Positions 7,102 through 9,435 of a DNA stretch of 9,435 nt are shown in pieces. The stretch covers positions 1 to 9,435 of the forward strand of contig JAEEYY010000156.1 of NCBI GenBank assembly GCA_016288355.1, given 5' to 3'. The DNA comes from Synergistes sp. (GTDB taxonomy: Bacteria; Synergistota; Synergistia; Synergistales; Synergistaceae). A model generated the notes under the pieces. It saw nothing but the letters and a program-made list of their open reading frames with translations. It had not been told where the DNA came from and ran no database searches. Every line of letters begins with the position of its first letter. The stretch's first letter is position 1. A program made the position numbers and the translations under genes.

Positions 7102-7139
7102 CGCGGAACAGAACCAATCAATAAAGTCAAAACCAACCA
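7102..7139. repeat. Direct repeat, left copy, with AACCAA motifs
   Basis: This 38-bp stretch recurs at 8718-8755 with four mismatches. Shared blocks include CAGAACCAATCAATAA and TCAAAACCAA. AACCAA occurs at 7112 and 7131, 19 bp apart, and in the same spacing in the other copy (8728, 8747). A further AACCAA lies just outside at 7096 and AACCAG at 7141. The two copies enclose the three small genes. Confidence 0.7.
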
Positions 7140-7178
7140 TAACCAGCTCAGTTGAGATGTCTACAAAAATTGAACATG

Positions 7179-7281
7179 TGCTCTTCCTCAGGTCTGCTCG
7201 AAAACCTATTATTACAAACCGGGAAACACTGCCGAATGTTCGCTAACCCTCATGTATACTGGTATCAGTTCAGGAAGAGCA
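7179..7281. promoter_or_regulatory. Promoter region with a widely spaced 10-bp inverted repeat
   Basis: TGCTCTTCCT (7179-7188) and AGGAAGAGCA (7272-7281) are exact reverse complements 83 bp apart. Between them lies a good -10 element, TATACT (7255-7260), preceded by TG, with no convincing -35. The pair brackets the probable promoter of the 116-residue gene (start 7313) and might be two half-sites for a looping or dimeric regulator. The promoter call is weak; the repeat itself is certain. Confidence 0.4.
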
Positions 7282-7312
7282 GATCAATTCACTAAAAGGA
7301 GATGTTTACCAC

Positions 7313-7663
7313 ATGTCAAATTATTATTTCGGGAAACTTATGGCTGTTGCGCGAATAAAGAGAAACGAGAAGGAAGCCGCGGAAAAGAGATTTCCCCGGC
7401 TCCTCGGTGAAACAGGGCTTATCGAAGTCATTGACGAGCCGCGGAACAGTAAGCATGTCCTGTTCTGTGTTTTGGGGAACAGCACGATCAGCACCGACGC
7501 TGAAGCCGTTGAGATCATTGACGGTCTGCTGGTGACCTACAACAGTGATGACATTTATGTGTTCGAGCTCGACAAGCCTGACACGCGTCCTGTTTGCCAG
7601 AAAAACGAGATCCAAAAGCTGATTGTTCAGGTAAGACGTGATCCCATGCCCGCACAGAGCTAA
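7313..7663 (+). CDS. Small protein of unknown function (116 aa)
   Basis: A 116-residue soluble protein that I do not recognise. The ATG at 7313 follows AAAAGGAG (7294-7301) with 11-nt spacing. The N-terminus is basic (IKRNEKEAAEKRF), with no signal peptide or membrane span. The middle and C-terminal parts alternate hydrophobic and charged residues (HVLFCVLGNSTIS, DDIYVFELDKP, LIVQVRR), which suggests a small beta-rich fold. A single Cys in HVLFCVLG and another in RPVCQKN are seen, but no metal-binding pattern. It is the first of three small genes in the same direction, 70 bp before the next, all lying between two direct repeats. It could be a partner or substrate of the ClpX-like ATPase upstream, but only proximity supports that. 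Confidence 0.75.
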   Translation: MSNYYFGKLMAVARIKRNEKEAAEKRFPRLLGETGLIEVIDEPRNSKHVLFCVLGNSTISTDAEAVEIIDGLLVTYNSDDIYVFELDKPDTRPVCQKNEIQKLIVQVRRDPMPAQS

Positions 7664-7710
7664 TCTCTGTCAGGCATTTACCAGTCTCAGGCTATCTAGT
7701 GTGATTGAAA

Positions 7711-7732
7711 TTACATTCTGAAAGGAGTTTTT
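7711..7732 (+). repeat. Leader/ribosome binding site repeat before the first paralogue
   Basis: TTACAttcTGAAAGGAGTTTTT here and TTACAcatTGAAAGGAGTTTTT at 8151-8172 match at 19 of 22 positions. Both contain the AAAGGAG ribosome binding site of a paralogous gene, which shows that the gene was duplicated together with its leader. Confidence 0.7.
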
Positions 7733-7733
7733 C

Positions 7734-8129
7734 ATGAAGAACATTGAAGGCCTGTCTGCACTTAATCTCATGCTTAATCTTGCAGATAGAACAGAAAACG
7801 GATTCGTTCCACTTAGTAAATACAAGCTTTCCGAAGATTCAGACAAAATCATTTACGATGACAGTAAGCCTGAAAAAGACGACTATTATCCTGTTGTTTT
7901 TTATGATGCTGATCATAAAGCCTTTTTTTCTTACGACTCGCTTCTTACTGGAGTGACCGTTCGGTGTAGGGTGATAGAAGGACATGAGGATTGGGGGCTC
8001 AGTAGTTTTATCACTTTTACCGCTAAAGATGAGGCAGAGAACAGTGTGGAATTTTTCATTGATGATGGGCATATCTACTTTTCAGAATTGAATATTAATA
8101 CTCATTTGCCAATCAAAATCCAACGCTGA
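7734..8129 (+). CDS. Unknown small protein, first of two tandem paralogues (131 aa)
   Basis: A 131-residue acidic, soluble protein that I do not recognise. It starts 6 nt after AAAGGAG. Its recognisable core is shared with the next gene: the N-terminus (EGLSALNLMLNLA against EGLVVLSLVHEIA), then PLSK/PFSK, KIIYDDSKP/KIVYDDRKP, YYPVV, YDSLL/YDDML, FITFTAKD/FVSFRVKG, and VEFFIDDGHIYFSELN against VDFVIQKGDYQLSSFN. The N-terminal ~17 residues look helical and the rest beta-rich, with many Asp, Tyr and Phe. There is no signal peptide or membrane span. The gene is clearly richer in A and T than the metabolic core (an intact T7 run at 7923-7929), which suggests horizontal transfer. Tandem duplication of a small acidic protein in an accessory locus is seen for immunity proteins, inhibitors and antigens; none is shown here. 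Confidence 0.78.
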   Translation: MKNIEGLSALNLMLNLADRTENGFVPLSKYKLSEDSDKIIYDDSKPEKDDYYPVVFYDADHKAFFSYDSLLTGVTVRCRVIEGHEDWGLSSFITFTAKDEAENSVEFFIDDGHIYFSELNINTHLPIKIQR

Positions 8130-8150
8130 GACAAACTTCTGAGGTCGAAT

Positions 8151-8172
8151 TTACACATTGAAAGGAGTTTTT
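8151..8172 (+). repeat. Leader/ribosome binding site repeat before the second paralogue
   Basis: Second copy of the 22-bp leader described at 7711-7732, with three mismatches. The following bases differ: TATCACATG here against TCATG there. Confidence 0.7.
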
Positions 8173-8177
8173 ATCAC

Positions 8178-8486
8178 ATGCTCAACACCGAAGGTCTGGT
8201 TGTTCTGAGTCTTGTTCATGAAATCGCAAAGGAAAGCGCTAATGGCGCGATCCCGTTCAGTAAAGTCAGGAACTCGAATGAGCTGCACTCCAAAATTGTT
8301 TATGATGACCGCAAACCGAAAAAAACATGGACGGCACTTACTATCCTGTTGTCTCTGGCGCCTGTGTTGACGAATACAACCACTTTATTATTGCTACCTA
8401 TGATGACATGCTCGCGGAACTTTCCGCTTCTGTTAAGTACTATGACACAGGGCATCCCGATAACAATTTTGTCAGTTTTCGGGTAA
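8178..8486 (+). CDS. Second tandem paralogue, N-terminal part, cut by a frameshift
   Basis: As read, 102 residues. The first 49 align with the preceding 131-residue protein (EGLVVLSLVHEIA, NGAIPFSK, KIVYDDRKPKK). After the A7 run at 8319-8325 the frame turns into an unrelated Leu/Thr-rich hydrophobic sequence that ends at 8486. The paralogue alignment continues in the -1 frame of the next entry. One extra A, or a -1 slip on the AAA-AAA codons (8319-8324), would join the halves into a 131-residue protein. The start at 8178 follows AAAGGAG by 10 nt. The hydrophobic tail produced without the shift has no counterpart in the sister gene and is probably not functional. It is either a homopolymer sequence error, a decaying copy or slippage-controlled. 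Confidence 0.65.
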   Translation: MLNTEGLVVLSLVHEIAKESANGAIPFSKVRNSNELHSKIVYDDRKPKKTWTALTILLSLAPVLTNTTTLLLLPMMTCSRNFPLLLSTMTQGIPITILSVFG

Positions 8487-8572
8487 AAGGCGACTCTGGT
8501 AAGAATGTCGATTTTGTCATTCAAAAGGGAGATTATCAGCTCAGCAGTTTCAACACTAGCGATTCCAAATAG
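8324..8572 (+). CDS. Second tandem paralogue, C-terminal part, in the -1 frame
   Basis: This frame carries the rest of the paralogue: TYYPVV, YDDML, FVSFRVKGDSGKNVDFVIQKG and SSFN align with YYPVV, YDSLL, FITFTAKDEAENSVEFFIDDG and SELN of the sister. The first ATG, at 8327, is inside the paralogue alignment and has no ribosome binding site, so separate translation is unlikely. Joined by a -1 shift, the total is 49 + 82 = 131 residues, exactly the sister's length. This supports a single-base change or slippage rather than extensive decay. Confidence 0.65.
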   Translation, partial: NMDGTYYPVVSGACVDEYNHFIIATYDDMLAELSASVKYYDTGHPDNNFVSFRVKGDSGKNVDFVIQKGDYQLSSFNTSDSK

Positions 8573-8601
8573 TTACATTGTTCTCTCAGATGCAGAATAT
8601 G

Positions 8602-8640
8602 CTCTGGCTCGTGGATCGAAAGACTTCCCACGAGCCAGGG
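8602..8640 (+). other. Long stable hairpin after the small-gene cassette
   Basis: CTCTGGCTCGTGG (8602-8614) pairs with CCACGAGCCAGGG (8628-8640): 12 Watson-Crick pairs and one G-U, with a 13-nt loop. It lies 30 bp after the stop of the second paralogue, where a terminator is expected. The following bases are AGTTAAAC, without a T-run. It may be a weak or Rho-assisted terminator, an mRNA 3'-end stabiliser, or part of a structured RNA. Confidence 0.55.
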
Positions 8641-8717
8641 AGTTAAACAGGCAGTTATTCGATATTTTCAGATAGTTCAAGGCACCAGTCAGTGCTGTGC
8701 CCCGCGGCTGCGCGATG

Positions 8718-8755
8718 CGCGGAGCAGAACCAATCAATAAGATCAAAACCAATCA
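8718..8755. repeat. Direct repeat, right copy, with AACCAA motifs
   Basis: Second copy of the 38-bp repeat at 7102-7139, offset by 1616 bp. AACCAA motifs at 8728 and 8747 keep the 19-bp spacing. It lies just upstream of the IS630-type fragment. Confidence 0.7.
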
Positions 8756-8831
8756 TGAGTGGTTGATTCTACTTCCGAATAAAATTGCTAATAATGGATA
8801 AAAGTAATATAGTTGTCTTGGGTGATGAACA

Positions 8832-9329
8832 ATGATCAGAAAGAACGAGATCACAGCAGAACAAAAAGTCAAAATAGAAGCAGCGCGTAAACATACCAAA
8901 AACAAGAGAATTGAGAGGAGGCTCCAAGTCCTGTGCCTTCGTGCAGATGGCAAAACATTGCCTGAAATCAGCGAACTTACTGAATATCACCGAATCACCG
9001 TAAGCAAGATCGTTTCCCAGTATATCCAGCACAGACTCTCGTATATGACGCAGTGCCTCTACATGGACATCAGACGGTATATGAGCGTCGAGCAAGAAGC
9101 TGAAGTGCTCAAACCATTTGTCGAAAAAGCCCAGCAAGAACAGGTAGTCACCGTAAAAGAAATGGCCCCTGAGTATCAGAATGCTGTCGGTCATGAAGTC
9201 GGCCATTCCCAGATCTACTATGTTTTAAAGTGCTATAGTATTAACGAAAAACAGCATGAGTACTGTCATCAAAAGAGGCCGCTTCGTCCGTCAATGACGC
9301 GACGAAACGGCCTCTTTTTTAAGCGTTGA
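8832..9329 (+). pseudogene. IS630-type transposase fragment: DNA-binding half only
   Basis: As read, 165 residues. Residues 20-65 resemble the first helix-turn-helix of IS630 transposases: RIERRLQVLCLRADGKTLPE (26-45), then ISEL and HRITVSKIVSQY (53-64). Residues 84-132 resemble the second winged-helix region: MSVEQEAEVLKPFVEKA, then HSQIYYVLK (125-133), where family members have a YRLLKRHGW-like motif. After YYVLKC the similarity ends, and the catalytic DDE domain is missing in all frames. The remaining ~30 codons run through the stem of a terminator, so the C-terminus is not native. It is therefore an insertion-sequence remnant broken at about 9230. A less likely reading is a free-standing DNA-binding protein derived from the transposase. 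No clear ribosome binding site is seen, and no terminal inverted repeats were identified. Confidence 0.65.
9271..9320. terminator. Long bidirectional intrinsic terminator
   Basis: AAAAGAGGCCG (9271-9281) pairs with CGGCCTCTTTT (9308-9318). Inside, TTCGTC (9283-9288) pairs with GACGAA (9301-9306), and CGTC-AAT-GACG caps the hairpin. T-runs follow on both strands (9313-9320 on plus; complement of 9271-9274 on minus). It serves convergent transcription, most clearly the minus-strand gene ending at 9332. Confidence 0.85.
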
Positions 9330-9331
9330 CG

Positions 9332-9435
9332 TTACTTCCCACTGACTGCCAACGTTTTCTCACTGTCCGTTTCACTTTCTGCTTCCTCAGGCAGCCAGTA
9401 GTCGTAATCGCCAAGATTGACGTCGATGTCGTCGC
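9332..9435 (-). CDS. C-terminal end of a minus-strand protein (acidic tail, 5' end outside the window)
   Basis: On the minus strand one frame is open from the window edge to a TAA at 9334-9332. It encodes 33 visible residues: DDIDVNLGDYDYWLPEE followed by AESETDSEKTLAVSGK. The stop lies 12 bp before the strong bidirectional terminator, which is the main reason to believe the frame. The tail is acidic with a Tyr/Trp patch. Too little is visible to name a family. Confidence 0.5.
   Translation of the reverse strand, partial: DDIDVNLGDYDYWLPEEAESETDSEKTLAVSGK

Noticed and set aside
8320..8326. Canonical -1 slippery heptamer A_AAA_AAC in the second paralogue, and the like at 6268-6274 in the ClpX-like gene
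   Set aside because: In both cases the heptamer is out of register with the incoming frame, which reads AAA AAA followed by ACA or CGA. The canonical tandem-slip mechanism does not fit; only simple A-run slippage or an indel does.
7102..8755. CRISPR array
   Set aside because: Only two full repeat copies, 1.6 kb apart with genes between them; no regular spacers and no cas genes.
8949..8962. GGCAA-AACA-TTGCC palindrome inside the IS630-type fragment
   Set aside because: It is short, lies in coding sequence and is explained by the codons; no regulatory context.
8769..9206. 145-codon minus-strand frame opposite the IS630-type fragment
   Set aside because: The plus strand shows a recognisable transposase DNA-binding domain; the antisense frame shows only compositional Phe/Leu richness.

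Overview
The window reads as a bacterial chromosome segment: a metabolic core of ordinary genes with accessory or mobile DNA on both sides. Start sites carry strong AGGAGG-type ribosome binding sites, and intrinsic hairpin terminators are common. Codon use in the core is moderately GC-rich. The taxon cannot be fixed from the sequence. A LysR regulator, a C45-family hydrolase and a CitMHS transporter together would fit an anaerobe of the Synergistota or Firmicutes type, but this is only an impression.

Left edge (1-705): the 3' end of an unrecognised, charged, probably helical protein, then a short gene-free stretch. Core (706-5593): a LysR-type regulator on the minus strand, divergent from a two-gene operon. 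That operon encodes a C45/acyl-coenzyme A:6-aminopenicillanate acyltransferase-like autoproteolytic hydrolase followed by a CitMHS-family carboxylate transporter. The shared promoter region holds a perfect 9-bp inverted repeat containing a textbook T-N11-A LysR box, so the regulator probably controls the operon and itself. The operon ends at a strong terminator. A separately terminated EamA/DMT exporter follows.

Right accessory part (5594-9435): a ClpX-like AAA+ ATPase without the zinc-binding domain, split by a frameshift in an A6 run; a 116-residue protein of unknown function; and two tandem paralogues of about 131 residues. The second paralogue is also split by a frameshift in an A7 run. 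In both cases a -1 shift (one extra A) restores a full-length protein. For the second paralogue the restored length is exactly 131 residues, the same as its sister. A ~38-bp direct repeat carrying AACCAA motifs brackets the three small genes. After it come an IS630-type transposase fragment that lost its catalytic domain, a long bidirectional terminator, and the acidic C-terminus of a minus-strand gene.

The most interesting part is the ClpX-like ATPase with the repeat-bracketed small-gene cassette. It looks like an unrecognised accessory module, but a function cannot be assigned from sequence alone. The two matching frameshifts need raw-read checking first, because homopolymer miscalls would explain them equally well.
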